A stretch of 64,000 nucleotides of DNA from Gautieria morchelliformis (Eukaryota; Basidiomycota; Agaricomycetes; Gomphales; Gomphaceae): positions 1-64,000 of the forward strand of contig WHVA01000351.1 of the NCBI GenBank assembly GCA_015179125.1, given 5' to 3'. The position numbers were made by a program, and so were the translations under genes. Shown here one piece after another: positions 32,661-44,970 of the stretch (position 1 is the first letter of the stretch; the number at the start of each line of letters is the position of its first letter). The notes beneath the pieces are model-generated. The model did no database searches and was not told the origin of the DNA. It was given only the letters and a program-made list of their open reading frames with translations.

Positions 32661-35600
32661 GAGCTCCACATCACGCGTCGTGTATAGGTAAGTGATGACT
32701 CTCTGGGCTTGCATCCAATGTACGGGACCAGGGTTGGCACTGAACTGACTCAGGTGGGAAACCACGAACGATATGTCCGGCCGCATGCCCATCGCCACAT
32801 ACATCATGGAACCAATAGCGGTGAGGTAGGGAATTTTCTGCATGCCCCTCACCTCATCCTCAGTTTTAGGGCATAGGTATTTGGACAGCACAACGGTGTG
32901 GTCGAGGGGGGTATACTTGGCATATGCATTCTGTAAGTTCAACCGTTTCGCGATCGTCTCGATGTAGGCACGCTGAGACAGGGAGATCGTCCTCGCAGCC
33001 CTGTCCCTTTTTATAGCCATGCCGAGGAGGTGATGAACCTCGCCAAGGTCCACTAGATCAAAGATCGCACCGACATCGGCCTTAACCCTCACCATTTCCG
33101 CCGTGGTACTCGCCTCCGCACAAATGTCATCAACATGGATCGCAAGAATGGAGGTCCCATCTGCGGTGGTGCATGTGTACACGCAGTGGTCAGCAGTGAC
33201 TTTGGTAAAGCCCATCTCTTCCACCAGGGCTTTGTTAAGCCTAGCGTTCCACAACCGCGGTGACTGTACCAGACCGTAGAGAGTCTTCCTCAGCCGACAA
33301 ATGTGAGTCTCCTTTCCTTTCACAACGTGTCCTTCTGGTTGCTCCATATACACCGCATCGTCTAGCTCTCCATGCAAAAAGGCGGTTTTGATGTCCATCT
33401 GGTGGATCTCCCAATCCATCGCGGCACCAATGTGCAGTATTGCACGTACGGACTCCATCCTTGTAACAGGAGCGAAGGTGTCCGTGTAGTCGATACTGGC
33501 CCTTTGGACAAAACCTTTCGCCACCACACGGGACTTAAACCTCTTAGGAGTGCCGACGACATCTTTCTTCCTCAGGAACACCCATTTGGATGGGATGACA
33601 CGACGACCGTCAGGGACTTCAGTCCGCGGGACAAGATCCCACACACCGTGTTTCGACAGTGAGTTCATCTCCTCGTTCATACTCGACTCCCACTGCAGGG
33701 CATCCGATCTCTTTAGGATTTCTCGATATGTCTTGGGGTCATCCACTTCACCGACACAACACCATTCATCCTCGGACTCAGCCACAAAGACGCCCACTTC
33801 CTCGCTATCTAACGGAGCACCCCCACGAGTTTGCGCTTTGATTTCTCTCATCTCCCTGAGCGTTCTGTCCATTACTGACTCATATGACAGACCTCGCATT
33901 GCGGTGCCCGCGGCAGACACCTTCGGTACATGGGTGGAGCGTCTCAGTAGTACCTCAGTGAGAGCATCGGTTGGTACACCGGTGTTGTCAGTACTGCGGG
34001 CAGAATCACTGACTATAGGGCAGGGCACGGGGGACAGATCCTCATCGCGTTCAGGGTCAGGCTCCGGAATCGCGTCCGCATTCACGATGACACCAGGGTG
34101 CAGCTTTCTGGGTCGGGAGTCCTGGCTTTCTGCGAAGACTACATTACGTGTGACATGGATCTTGCCAGAATGTCACTCCAGACAATGGTAAGCCTTCGAA
34201 GTCTGCAAGTAACCAACCAGAACACATTCAACAGACCGATTATAGATCTTTGGGTTTTCACCGGCGATGTGTACCCATGCCCGGCACCCGAGCTCGCGCA
34301 GATGTGAGATATCAGGTCTTACACCGAACCACATCTCATGTGGCGTCAGTCCTCTAAGGGTCCTGGTATGTGTCCTGTTCTTCAGGTATGCAGCAGCCCT
34401 CACAGACTCAGCCCATAGGCTTGGAGGTAACTTCACATCAGATCTGATAGCATGGGCACGGTTCATCACGGTGCGGTGACACCTCTCCGCACGGCCATTC
34501 TCTGCCGAGGTGTAAGGGGCAGTTGTCTGGTGACGGATGCCTTCACGCTTCAGGTACGACTCAAATTCATCGGAGGTGTATTCACACCCATTATCGGTGC
34601 GAAAGGTAAGTACCTTCTCATTGCTCTCCCTCTCAACTAGCGCAAGCCAATCCTTGAAGACAGCCGTAGCGTCCGATTTCTTCCTAAGTGGGAATATCCA
34701 GGACATGCTTGTGTAGTCATCAATAAAGTTTAGAACATATCTGTCCCCAGTTGCGCTGCCAACGTCCTCAGGCCCAGTAATGTCCGAGAAGACCTTCTCA
34801 AGCCGCCTCTTCGCCCGCACCCCCTTCCTGAGTTTCGGAACAGGCGATTTTGTCTGTTTGCCGACGACACAGTGTTCACAAATGGGGGGGAGGGTGGACA
34901 GATCAACAGGCATACCTTCCGCCATACCGGACTTGGCCATTTTGATAATCGAAGAGTAGTTCAAATGGCCGAGTCGTCTGTGCCAGGTCTCAAGGTCGGG
35001 AGCAGCACGCGCAATATTGGCTGATTCAGCGATAGCCTTGGGATCACCAGATATGTAATAGAGGTCTCTACCAATTTTAGCACCTTCTGCCATAATTTTG
35101 CCATTTTGGGTTTTGATAGCAACGCGGCCGTCACCGAAAGCAGCAAACAGGCCATCATCGTCTAGGCGCACGATCAATATCAAGCACAGCGTAGCCTCTG
35201 GGACATAAAGGGCATTGTGGAGCGTCAATTTCCTCCCCTTTCCGTAGCGCACACGAATGGTGCCGCTACCGATCGCAGCTATATATTGACCACCAACACC
35301 ACGTATCCTTCGGTCGATGGGGAAAAAGTCTGAGAAGTCAGACCGTATGGGAGATACGTGTGCGGTACAGCCAGAGTCAGTGCACCAGGGTGAGAGCTCA
35401 GTGACGAGGTGAGCACTATCATAAGGGAATTTGTTGACATTCTGGATAAGCAGGGGATCAGGAGTGGAATCAGTCGGATCCTCTATGGCAGCGCAGGAGT
35501 AATAGCCATCATTCAGACGGGATTCATCAGCGAGAGCACTGTCGACATCGACAGCGAGGTGTGCAGTCGCAGAATCGGAATCAGACGAGTCAGCGGCCAC

Positions 35601-36386
35601 GTTCGATTTCTCAACCTTCTTCTTCTTGCCACCATCGGACTTCTTTTTCTGAGCCTCCTTGAACCAGTCTGGAGCTTGGTCTTCCGCGCCTCCACCCTTC
35701 CTCCAGCAGCGCTCAAAGGGGTGATTCTTCCCACAGTTCGTGCATTTCACCCTGTCCCGACGATCCCCCTTAGCAACATTCGCTTTCTCGAGGTGAGTCT
35801 TTTCACGCGCGCCCAGGTTTATCGTCTCGATAACATCCTTCTTGCTGGGGGGGGTCCTCGCGCTCGAGAAGGCAGCCAGGAGGTGTTTTCGAACCCAATC
35901 AAGCTGAGTGTTCTGTAGCGCGTTCATCAAGACAAGGATCGTGAATTCAGCCTGAGACGGCGCTCTGCCACCTTCGTAGAGGTCAGAAATGAAATCCTCA
36001 ATCTCCGAGATGGTTTGGGGAGTGCTGTTGAGGTCAGAGAACTTGGCAGACATGGCAGAGTTGATAGCATTGATCTTCGTGATCATTCCACCTTGGTGAG
36101 CTTCGGCTTTCAGTCTGTCCCAAGCTTCTTTTGCAGTCAGGGTGGGATCGAGGAGGCGGCGAAGGGCATTATCAATGTGTTTTCCGAGCGTGCCGACAAT
36201 ACGAACATTGATCTGTCTCCACTCAGACAGTTTCTTTGCATCGGTTGGCACATCGACAGTTCCATTGATGAAGCCCATGAAGCCGGATTCCATGAACGCA
36301 AACTCCATGTCCCTCCACCACTGCAGCCAGGTACCCTCTTTCAGCTTCTCGACATCCTTGATTCTGACATTGTACTCAAGGACCAT
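32661..36386 (-). pseudogene. Copia B gag-pol polyprotein, one stop, RNase H lost
   Basis: The likely start is ATG 36,384-36,386 (M-V-L-E-Y-N-V); an upstream ATG at 36,497 is in the same frame but would place leader sequence in the protein. In order: gag (W-L-Q-W-W-R-D), knuckle C-T-N-C-G-K-N-H-P-F-E-R-C, protease C-T-D-S-G-C-T-A-H, pre-integrase H-R-R-L-G-H and C-x2-C, integrase D-I-T-G-P, R-T-D-N-G-C-E-Y, E-N-G-R-A-E-R. A TGA at 34,173-34,175 stands where Trp fits; the same frame goes on through RT with its I-H-V-D-D (about 33,130). The frame ends at the deletion junction after D-V-E-L-V, so the RNase H catalytic part is missing. Confidence 0.92.
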
Positions 36387-36541
36387 CGTGATGGCACGAG
36401 GGTGGTAGCGTGGGGGATTAGAGTGGATATATGTGTTCAAAAAAAAGGTCTCGATACGAATCGAAGAAGCGATATGTAGGCAAGTGTGATCTTCCAAGCG
36501 TAGTAGTGATTGACTAAAGCGAGGACGGAAGGCCCATAACC

Positions 36542-36864
36542 TATTGGAATCTGTACCGACTGTACCGACTGGTTAGATCTCAGTCTCACAGATGATTGTG
36601 ATAGACTTTATATACCTGTACCGACTGGTTAGATCTCAGTCTCACAGATGATTGTGATAGACTTTATATACCTGTACCGACTGGTTAGATCTAGGTACAG
36701 GTGTATCAATACATATGAAAAAGCGGCAACTAGGTGAGATCACATTACCTCAGCCTCACAGATGATTGTGATAGACTGAGGAAAGGATGTGAACTCCGAC
36801 ACGCATCTCAAGTACCGCGCCAGCGGAGTTTGGTACGCGTATAGGTCACGCTTGAACTCCAACA
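36542..36864 (-). repeat. Copia B 5' LTR with internal 56-bp tandem repeat
   Basis: On the minus strand it starts TGTTGGAGTT and ends ATTCCAATA (CCAACA expected). A 56-bp unit beginning CTGTACCGACTGG repeats from 36,560, 36,616 and 36,672. The GTACCGAC word is also where the 3' LTR deletion ends. Confidence 0.88.
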
Positions 36865-39583
36865 GAGCCACAACCCTTGCTTTAGCTTTATCGAATTGCC
36901 CGTCTGGTTGCGTTTTGACAGCATATACCCATCGGCAACCGATAGCTACTCGTCTGGGTGGTAGTTCTGTTAATTCCCATGTTCCTAACGTCTTGTGTTG
37001 GTCCATCTCAATTTCCATCGCTTTCTCCCAGATCGGCGCATCATCATGTGATACCGCCGCTCTGTAATTCTCAGGTTCAGTGATGATTTCTCTCGTTATG
37101 TAAACCTGCTCGGTGCGTCCTGAATCATTCAGCTTCTGGTAATCCGGTCTTTGAGTGATACGCACGCTCCGTCGAATCTGTGGAGCTGGCGCTTGTTCAT
37201 GTGGATCGGGAATGGGCATTGTCTGGGGTGATGACGTCTGTGGGGTAGATGTGATCGGGTCCGGCACATGCTCGCGTGGTGAGTGCTCCCCCTCGAGCGG
37301 TGCCGTGTTGTCATCGTCGTTATCTGGGATAGGGTAGAGTCTGTTGTCGTTTTCATCGAATGTAATATTTCTCGAAATTTGAACATGCTTTGAGGCTTTA
37401 TTGTAATACCTCCAGGCTTTTGCATGTTCAGCTACTCCGACGAATATGTGTTCTTCTGCTTTTGGATCAAGTTTGGCTCGACGTTGATCCGGCACCATAA
37501 CCCACCAATTTGTCCCGAATTCCTCTAGATGTGCTATGTTCGGCTTCTTGCCGAATAGTGCCTGGAACGGAGTTGTGTCATCTCCAAGCGCTCGCGTGGG
37601 TGATCCATTTTTGATATAACACGCGTAAGCCACGGCCTCGGGCCAGAGTATTTTTGGCAGGTTCTTGGCAAATATCATTGCCCGTGCGTGCTCGAGTAAG
37701 GTCCGGTTGAGACGTTCGGCGATTCCATTCTGGGCTGGGGAGTATGGAGCTGTGGTCTCCATGATAATGCCATTTTTTGCACAAAATTCCTTGAAATTTT
37801 TATTGACATATTCCCCTCCATTATCTGAGCGAAACCTCTTCAGTTTCTGACCTGTTTGGGTCTCGAGGAATGCCTTGTACGTCTCGAAGTGTTTGAGCGC
37901 TTCATCTTTGGTGCTCCCAAAATAGATTGCAGTGTACCTCGATTTGATGTCCGTGAAAGAATAGAAGTACTTTTCACGTGATGGTCCCTCAGTCTGGGCA
38001 GGCCCCCATACATCGGATACTGTTAGGTCACCGACTTGTTCTACAGTGTCCTCGGCTCTTTAGGGGAACGGCTCCATATGCCGTTTGCCTTGTATGCATG
38101 CTTTGCACTGGCTTGGCTCTTTTGACTCGTCGATCTCGAGTCCAGTAACTAGGTCGTTAGATTTCAACAATTTTATAGAGTTTATGTTGACGTGCCCTAG
38201 TATCCTGTGCCATTTGTCCCATGACCGTCCCTTTGCCGCTGCGGCAAAGTCCCGTGCCTCGATTGATCGAGTGACCCATGCCTTCATACAGAATAGCCGC
38301 CCGCGCTTCTGTCCCTGTGCGAAGGTAACTCCGGCACGTGATTTGAATTCGACGCCGGTGCCTGAAAATGTGGCCGTGTTGCCCTTATCAGTTAGACGCC
38401 CTACGCTGATAAGGTTGTTCGGCGCATCCGGTGCAGGCTTGACGTCACGTAGTTCGATCGTGTTCGTCTTGGTGCCGATCTTGAATTCCATGTATATAGT
38501 GCCTCGGCCTTGTGTATGTAGTACCACACCGGGTGAAATTCCTTCAATTTCTGATGGTTCCTCGGCATAGCTCGCAAAATCGTTTCGGCTTCGAGCTATA
38601 TGTGTTGTTGCCGCTGAATCGGCTAGCCAGTCGGATGCAGATATAGCGCTGTATGCTACCTCTTTAGATACAAATGTGAAGTCCTTTTCTTCCGCTTGTT
38701 TAACTGTTTCTTTGTTCCCTGATTTGAACCACTTCGGTGCTTGGCCCTCCTTGCCGCCACCTTTCGCCCAGCAGTCCTTCACGTAATGACCCTTCTTGCC
38801 GCAATTTCGGCACTTTCCCTTTGTTGCTCCTGAGTCATCTTTCTTGGGCCTGTGACGTTGTTGCGCCTTAAGCACCGTCTGCCGTGCCGATCCAGCTTTC
38901 CGTGCTCGATCCTCATCGAGGACCCGAGCTATTAATATATCAGCTGTCGTCCCGGCTCCACTGGTGTTTACTGCCGTAATAAATGCTGACCAAGAATCTG
39001 GTAATGACGTCAGCAACGTGTTCGAGAACTCGGTGTCACTGATGTAATGTCCCCGCGCATTCAGTTCCTGTTGAATGCCGCGGAGCTTGCATACGTGTTC
39101 CTCCATGTTCGCGCCGTCCTCGGCAAGCGTCCGGAAGAAATCTCTTCGGAGATTTACAATCCCCACGGCTCCCTTAGATTCGAATATCGCTTGTAAACTA
39201 GTCCATACAGCAAATGCAGACATCGTCTGATTGATGTAAACTAGTTGTTCATCGGCGACTCTGAGGCAAATATCTTTTCTAGCTTTCTTGTCCTTCCTTC
39301 TCCAATCGTCGATCTCCTGCTGCTCGGTCGCAGTGACGTTGTCGTCATCTGCCGGTCTCAGTTCCATCTCCCTGCCAATAGCCACGTCCCACAGATCTAA
39401 GTCATCGAGTATCCACTCGAGCCGCCGGCGCCACGCCACGTAATTATCCCCGTTCAAGGGGTCGATCTTGTACGTGTTGTTGCTACTCGACATCGTCGAT
39501 CGGTTATTGAGTCGTTGGAGTATAGAGTGTAGTTGGAGTAAGCTAGATTTGTAGTAGTTTAGTTATGGCCGGGGCCCATAACC

Positions 39584-39808
39584 TGTGGAACGAAGGAGTA
39601 AATAGTATATTGTTATACTACGATCTACTTGAGATCGTTCTGCCTTTATATACAAAATATGAAGTCCATTTGTATTATCAATCTCTTCGAGCTGCTGTGC
39701 CGATGCGATGCTGGCGCACCAGCAACCCGGGGTCGAGAGCGATCTCGAACTTCCAGCTAAGTGCGTGCCGGCTCTGCCTCGGCCGTATCATCGTCCCGAT
39801 TACTAACA
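39584..39808 (-). repeat. Copia A 5' LTR and adjoining primer-binding site
   Basis: 225 bp with a TATATA box near 39,651. On its 39,583 side it is followed by GGTTATGGGCCC (minus strand), the putative priming site. Confidence 0.93.
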
Positions 39809-39889
39809 GCTTGAAGGGGGGGAGAATCCTAATTCAGGACATTAGCATGTGATTAGATAGAATGAGGTTAAACAAACAGGTGAGGGCGT

Positions 39890-40093
39890 CTTCGGGATAC
39901 CTTGCATAGTTCTATTCTGCTTTATTGGTGTGTTCGCTTGTGGTGCAGGTTTAGGGATAGGTTGCTAATGGGAGAAATACTTCAGATGTCCGTGAGAGGA
40001 GAAAGAGAGGGATACTCACGGGAGGGGTCACCGGCTCCGGTGGCAGCAGAGGTGGTGTTACTGGTGTACTAGTATTATTATTCTCAGGCATTG
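39890..40093 (-). other. Small repeated exon/intron-like unit, minus strand
   Basis: On the minus strand an ATG at 40,093 opens a short Pro/Thr-rich frame (T-P-V-T-P-P...E-P-V-T-P-P). It reaches a GTGAGTATCCC donor-like site near 40,019, and an acceptor-like TTAG stands near 39,967 before K-P-A-P-Q. A very similar donor, intron body and acceptor lie at about 59,215-59,330. This looks like a repeated gene fragment or unknown element; the protein is not recognised. Confidence 0.35.
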
Positions 40094-40100
40094 GTTTGTG

Positions 40101-41489
40101 GGAGGAATGAGTGCAATCGCTGCGGCTGCCCTCGGGAATATATAGGGTGGCTTATCTGTTACTGTAATTTAGGTATGACGCAGGCGATGTCCTAATTATA
40201 GCATTTCAAATCAAGCTTATCGATCGATGATCGATGATCGATCTGGACCCCTGCCATGGCCCGCGGCTGTCCAGCCGCTATTCGATATTGATGGCGCGTC
40301 TCAGGCTGGTATGGGATGGGATGGGATGGGATGCCGGCTTTAGCCTGAACCTGGCGCGTGAGATCGAGAGGCAACACATACCGCTGCCAAGCAACACGGC
40401 TTTATGTCCAACAAAACAAATCAAAAATTTGGATGCTGCCAATGCTGGCACTGAATCCCAGCGAGAATCCACACTGGGGCGACATCGTGGCAAATAGTAC
40501 CTGCAATAGCAGTATGAGCACACCCAACCAGGTCCACCGAAATATTTTTCTTAGCGGTCCAATCTGGATCAGACCACATCGACTCCCAGTGTCCGATCCC
40601 ACTAGTACTCGCTTACAGTTGTTGTTCAGGACGACACTGCCTGTAAATAGAACATGAGTAAAAACCACAAGTAGCTGCAGGCACATACTGGAAGCATAGA
40701 AGAAGAGGATGGAAGGGTGCGAGATTGGCTGCGACACAATGATGTGATGTAGTGTTTGTTGATGAGTCAATGCATGGGACAGAAACAATGTTCATTGTCT
40801 CAGGCTGAGTTACTGAAGAAGGCAGATGAGTCATCGTAATGAAGCGTGAAGACGAGGGGGTGGCCACTACCGGTGTTACTGGAATACTGTAAATAGTATT
40901 CACCAAATGAAATAAACAGATTTCTTCACTAGCTGGGGGGGCCTGTTATTCTTTTAGGTGTTCACACAAAGACATTAAAACATAACAGAAGAAGAGATCA
41001 GAAAATATGGACAAACTAGATGTGAGTGTTCCCCAACATCACAAAAGAAATGAAACTGATAAAAGGGGATATAGTTGCACACCTCGAAAGGTAGAAAGTG
41101 CCCAAGCTCGGACATCAAAATCTCAGAGGCACAGACACCTAAACGACCCAAAACCGACGGCCCCAAAAAGGTGCCCCAGCCCAAAAAATCTAGCTCCAGC
41201 TTTGTGACAACTCCTAGCTCCACCACAGACATGGACTTGGAATCTGACGTCACCAAAACACAAAACACCCCCCCTGCTCCTACAGAAGAAGCAGCGACCC
41301 GCCATCCAGGCATCAGCCCTGGACTGGCTAGACAAGCCAATGTTACGCCCCCCCCGAGAATAAAGGGAAGGGCCGCTCCAAAACGGCGCCAGATGGCTGG
41401 GAAGAACACATCCCAGCACACGTTGTCGCAGATTATCAAATATGCCCAGATGGGATCTATGAGCACATGGGCAAGATAATGATGATGAA
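40101..41489. other. Intergenic sequence with simple repeats; no clear gene
   Basis: A (GGGAT)n run at about 40,312-40,332 and a GATCGAT-rich stretch (about 40,218-40,242) are visible. A Lys/Pro/Thr-rich frame on the plus strand (about 41,075-41,479) and a Thr/Pro/Ser-rich frame on the minus strand (40,613-40,906) are open but have low-complexity sequence and no recognisable motif. The plus-strand frame stops just before the truncated copia C and could be the tail of an unrelated element. Confidence 0.4.
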
Positions 41490-41509
41490 CACAAAAGTCC
41501 CTACAGCAT

Positions 41510-44500
41510 TTGCTCAACCGTGGCATGATATTAGGCATTGAATTGAGCTCAAAAGGTGACAAGGTTGTTTGCGATGCGTGCATTCAAGCCAAGATTGCAC
41601 GTAAATCACTTCCTCAGGAACCCAGAAGCCGATCTTCAAAATTCAGTGACAGAATTTATTCTGATGTCTGGGGACCAGCGAGACACTCCACAATTGACAA
41701 GAAATCCTATTATGTGTCTTTCATCGATGACTATTCAAGGGAGTCGGTTATCTATTTGATGGCAAACAAATCGGAAGCATTTTCAAAATACAAACTCTAC
41801 GAGGCCTTGATGCTTCGACAGAGGAACGTGCACATCAAAGCACTTGTTTCCGACAGAGGGGGCAAATACACAAGCTTGGAATTCGAACAGCATTTAGCCA
41901 AACAAGGCACAAAGCATCGGTTAACCGTACACGACACCCCAGAGTCAAATGGTGTTCCTGAACGTCTAAACTGAACTCTAGTTGAAAGAGCTCGTGCCAT
42001 ACTATTGGAATCAAGTCTTCCTAAGACTTTGTGGGGGCATGCAATTTTGCACGCCAACTATCTTAGGAATAGGACACATACAAGAGCTTTGACAGACAAA
42101 ACCCCTTTTGAAATGATCCATCACAAGAAACCGAACCTGAAGGACATACATGTGTGGGGAATTGAAGTCTATGTTAAAGTTAAAGAGGGAAACTAATATA
42201 AATCAGAGTAAGGGGTTGGGGTCGAGTGAATAATGATGTGATAAAGATCTCAAGCAGTGTTCTGGTGAGAGATAAGAGCAATGTTCTAGAGTTCTAGAAT
42301 TAAGCAATGTTCTTAGTGCAATAAGAGTTGAGGAGGAAACAATAATAGTCCAAAGAAGCTTATAACTCGAAGCTCTAGGGAAAAAGATTGTTAAGTCACT
42401 TATTTATTCGTATCTAGAGTCCAAGTATTTGAGCAGTGTAGGATAGGGGGAAATAATCATGTGTAAGTGTAATAATCATGTGAAATATGATGTTACTTAG
42501 GGGATAGGAGCATAATGATGTCAACAGTGATGCAACAGCTCCTATATGGCTAATCTCTTCATAAATGATGGAGATGATGCAATAAATGATGTCAGACCAG
42601 TGGAATGACGACTCGACTCGATAATAGGCATGAAAATGAACTCTTAACTCAATGGTACGCATGTCTGCGCCTCGACTCGATGTTTGACTCATGGTATGCA
42701 TGTATGCGCCTCGACTCGACTTGGAATTATGGGAAAATAAGGTGAGTGATAAGAGAAATTAGAAGTGAGATTGTCCTGATTGAAACTGTCCTTCCTCCTC
42801 CAATAACAGAAACAAACTAGCAGCCCGTGCCCAAAGAGCTTGGTGGATAGGAATCTCTGGACAGAGCCATGGTCACTGCATCTACTGGCCTGACTCTCAG
42901 AAGATTTTTGTCGAGCAGAATGTTATATTTGACTCAGAGATGAAGGGGGGCAAAGCTCCAATCATTTCTATTGAAGAGTCACAGCTACCTACGTCCAGAA
43001 AAGTGATACAGGCCATTTCGGCGCCAGCACCTATGCCTAGTCGCTTAGTCAGCAAGGAGGCAAAGATCGAGGAAATTGACAATAATGAACCAGAGGAACG
43101 TCTTGAAGAGCTGCAACCCAGTCAGACTGTTGATGTCAGACCTAAAGAAGCTGCTCCAACAAGGAGAAGCGAGAGGATCCGTCAGCAGCAGGAGCGGCCA
43201 GCCCCAAGTGGTCCTGTAACAAGATCTCAAGCTAAGAGACATGCTGGTGCAGACATCACTACACTAGCTTACGAGGACATTGAGGACCATCAAGACAAAT
43301 TATTCGAACAAGATTTATCCTCTGAAACTGACGGCATCAGTGATTATAATGTTGCCATCAGTACACTTTCGACCTCCGATCAAAGCAAAGATAAAGTGCT
43401 GCCGGATTTGAATCAGACCGAGCCTAGCAATGCAGATGAAGCTTTAAATGATCCTATGTGGAAGCATCGATGGATAAAGAGTACAAGGTGCTACTCGACA
43501 AAGGTGTATGGGAAGTGATTAAACCACCTCCTGGGGCAAATATTGTCAGAAATAGATGGGTATTCCTCTGGAAACGCAATCCAGAAGGTGAACCCATTAC
43601 ACCTAGATCGAGGATGGTTGCCCAAGGCTTTACACAAAGTTTTGGAGTCGACTACAATGAAACCTATGCACCTGTTGCTCAGATGACTTCCTTACGGATT
43701 ATATGTGCCATTGCTGCCAGGAACAATTGGCCTATTCACCAAATGGATGTGGACAGTGTGTATTTGAATGCTACACTGCCCAAACCTATTTACATGAGAC
43801 AGCCGTATGGATATGAGACCGGAGACAAAGATGATGTCCTCCTGCTGAAGAAAGCACTTTACGGCCTCAAACAGTCTGGAAGGGAATGGTACAAACGTCT
43901 GAGTGGTGAATTTATCAAGTTAGGATTCACTAAATCAGCTTCGGATGGAGCTGTATTTTGCAGACGTGGACCGAGAGGGCATGCGATTATTGCGACAGCA
44001 GTAGACGACCTCACTATCACAGCTGAGAGTCAACCAATCCTCGATGGGGTAAAGCATGACCTTGCCCAGATCTTCAGCATGAAAGATCTAGGTGAGATTC
44101 ACTGGCTTTTGAACCTCAAAATCGAAAGAGATTGGAATAACAAATCGATTGCAATATCACAAGCCGCATACATCCAGAAAATCATCAAAAAATTCAATTT
44201 GGATGATGCCAAAACGTTTTCCACGCCTCTCGACCCAGCTGTTAAATTATCCAGGGACCAATGCCCTTCCACAGATGAAGACAAACAAAAGATGTCAAGA
44301 GTTCCATACAGACAAGCGATAGGATCATTGATGTGGGCAGCTGTAGCCACTTGACCAGACATTGCATTTGCAGTGTCATTACTTTCTCAATTCCTCGAAA
44401 GCCCAGGTCTAACTCATTGGAATGCAGTCAAACGTGTCTTTAAATATCTAAAAGGCACGATAGACTACAAATTGACACTTGGGAAGAATCGAGACGCCCT

Positions 44501-44957
44501 CATTGGGTATTCAGATGCAGATTGGGCTTCACAAGAGCACAGGCACTCATACTCGGATTATATTTTTCAGATTGATGGAGGGACAGTATCATGGAGTTGT
44601 CAAAAACAATCCATAGTAGCCCTATTATCAACTGAAGCCGAATTCGTTGCCCTGACTCATGCGAGCAAAGAAGCCTTATGGATGCGCCACTTTATTTCTG
44701 AAGTATTCCAACCGCTGAATTATCCCATCAAACTTTATTCAGACAATCAATCAGCCATTGCCATTGTCTATGGCACTCAACAACACACGAGGACCAAACA
44801 TTTCGACATTCGATTATATTTCATTCGAAATATAGTCGAAGATGGAGAAATTAAGCTTGTGTACCTACCAACGGAACACATGCTAGCTGATCTTCTCACT
44901 AAAGGACTTCCTAGTCCTAGAGTGAGAATCCTCAACGAAAGGATCGGAATATATTAA
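41510..44957 (+). pseudogene. Copia C pol (integrase-RT-RNase H), several lesions
   Basis: Integrase shows C-D-A-C (pre-integrase), Y-S-D-V-W-G-P, V-S-D-R-G-G-K-Y and E-S-N-G-V-P-E-R (D-D-E). A TGA lies at 41,972-41,974; the frame then stops at the inserted block (42,194-42,808), and rejoining across it gives E-G-N-K-L-A-A-R in frame. A frameshift near 43,460 precedes RT, which holds Q-G-F-T-Q, Q-M-D-V-D-S and A-V-D-D (the usual Y-V-D-D Tyr is Ala). A second TGA is at 44,352-44,354. RNase H follows with Y-S-D-A-D-W, S-T-E-A-E-F and K-H-F-D-I-R. The degraded YVDD box and stops mark it as old. Confidence 0.92.
42194..42808 (-). mobile_element. 615-bp solo-LTR-like insertion in copia C
   Basis: It is flanked by GAAAC at 42,189-42,193 and 42,809-42,813; removing it and one GAAAC restores the integrase frame exactly. 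On the minus strand it starts TGTTATTGGAGG and ends TATATTA. Size, 5-bp duplication and the TG start fit a solo LTR whose last bases have mutated. It has no coding region and contains ACTCGACTCGA-type repeats. Confidence 0.7.
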
Positions 44958-44970
44958 GCTTGAGGGGGCG

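Larger units (their letters stand above)
32633..36864 (-). mobile_element. Copia B nested in copia A, 3' LTR mostly deleted
   Basis: GAGCC is duplicated at 32,628-32,632 and 36,865-36,869. The 5' LTR (36,542-36,864) is whole. The 3' LTR keeps only its last 28 bp (32,633-32,660), joined directly to pol inside RNase H. The intact target duplication shows that the deletion came after insertion. A primer site GGTTATGGGCC (36,531-36,541) adjoins the 5' LTR and is the same half-tRNA-iMet type as in copia A. Confidence 0.92.
31234..39493 (-). pseudogene. Copia A gag-pol polyprotein (split by copia B, one stop)
   Basis: It starts at ATG 39,493. In order: gag, zinc knuckle C-R-N-C-G-K-K-G-H (about 38,810), protease D-S-A (W-L-A-D-S-A-A-T), GAG-pre-integrase with H and C-x2-C (K-A-C-I-Q-G-K), integrase D (S-D-V-W-G-P), D (R-S-D-N-G-G-E-Y) and E (A-Q-N-G-I-A-E-R), then RT. 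The frame has one TAA at 38,060-38,062. It runs to V-V-A at 36,870, where copia B is inserted, and resumes in frame at 32,632 with Q-G-F-T-Q. RT carries Y-V-D-D (about 32,240) and RNase H D-S-D-Y, S-T-T-E-A-E-Y, H-I-N-V. Apart from the insertion and one stop it appears intact. Confidence 0.93.
31061..39808 (-). mobile_element. Copia A: Ty1/copia retrotransposon with nested copia B
   Basis: Two 225-bp LTRs (31,061-31,285 and 39,584-39,808) differ at about three positions by eye, and GCTTG is duplicated at both sides. On the minus strand the LTR starts TGTTAGTAATCGG and ends GTTCCACA. Next to the 5' LTR is GGTTATGGGCCC (39,572-39,583), complementary to the anticodon region of initiator tRNA-Met as in Drosophila copia, which primes from a half-tRNA. 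A purine tract (GAGGGGGAG, 31,286-31,294) adjoins the 3' LTR. Near-identical LTRs mean a recent insertion. Copia B (32,633-36,864) interrupts its RT. Confidence 0.95.

Noticed and set aside
40192-40377. Small ORFs around the GGGAT and GATC simple repeats
   Set aside because: Low complexity, short, and on both strands at once.
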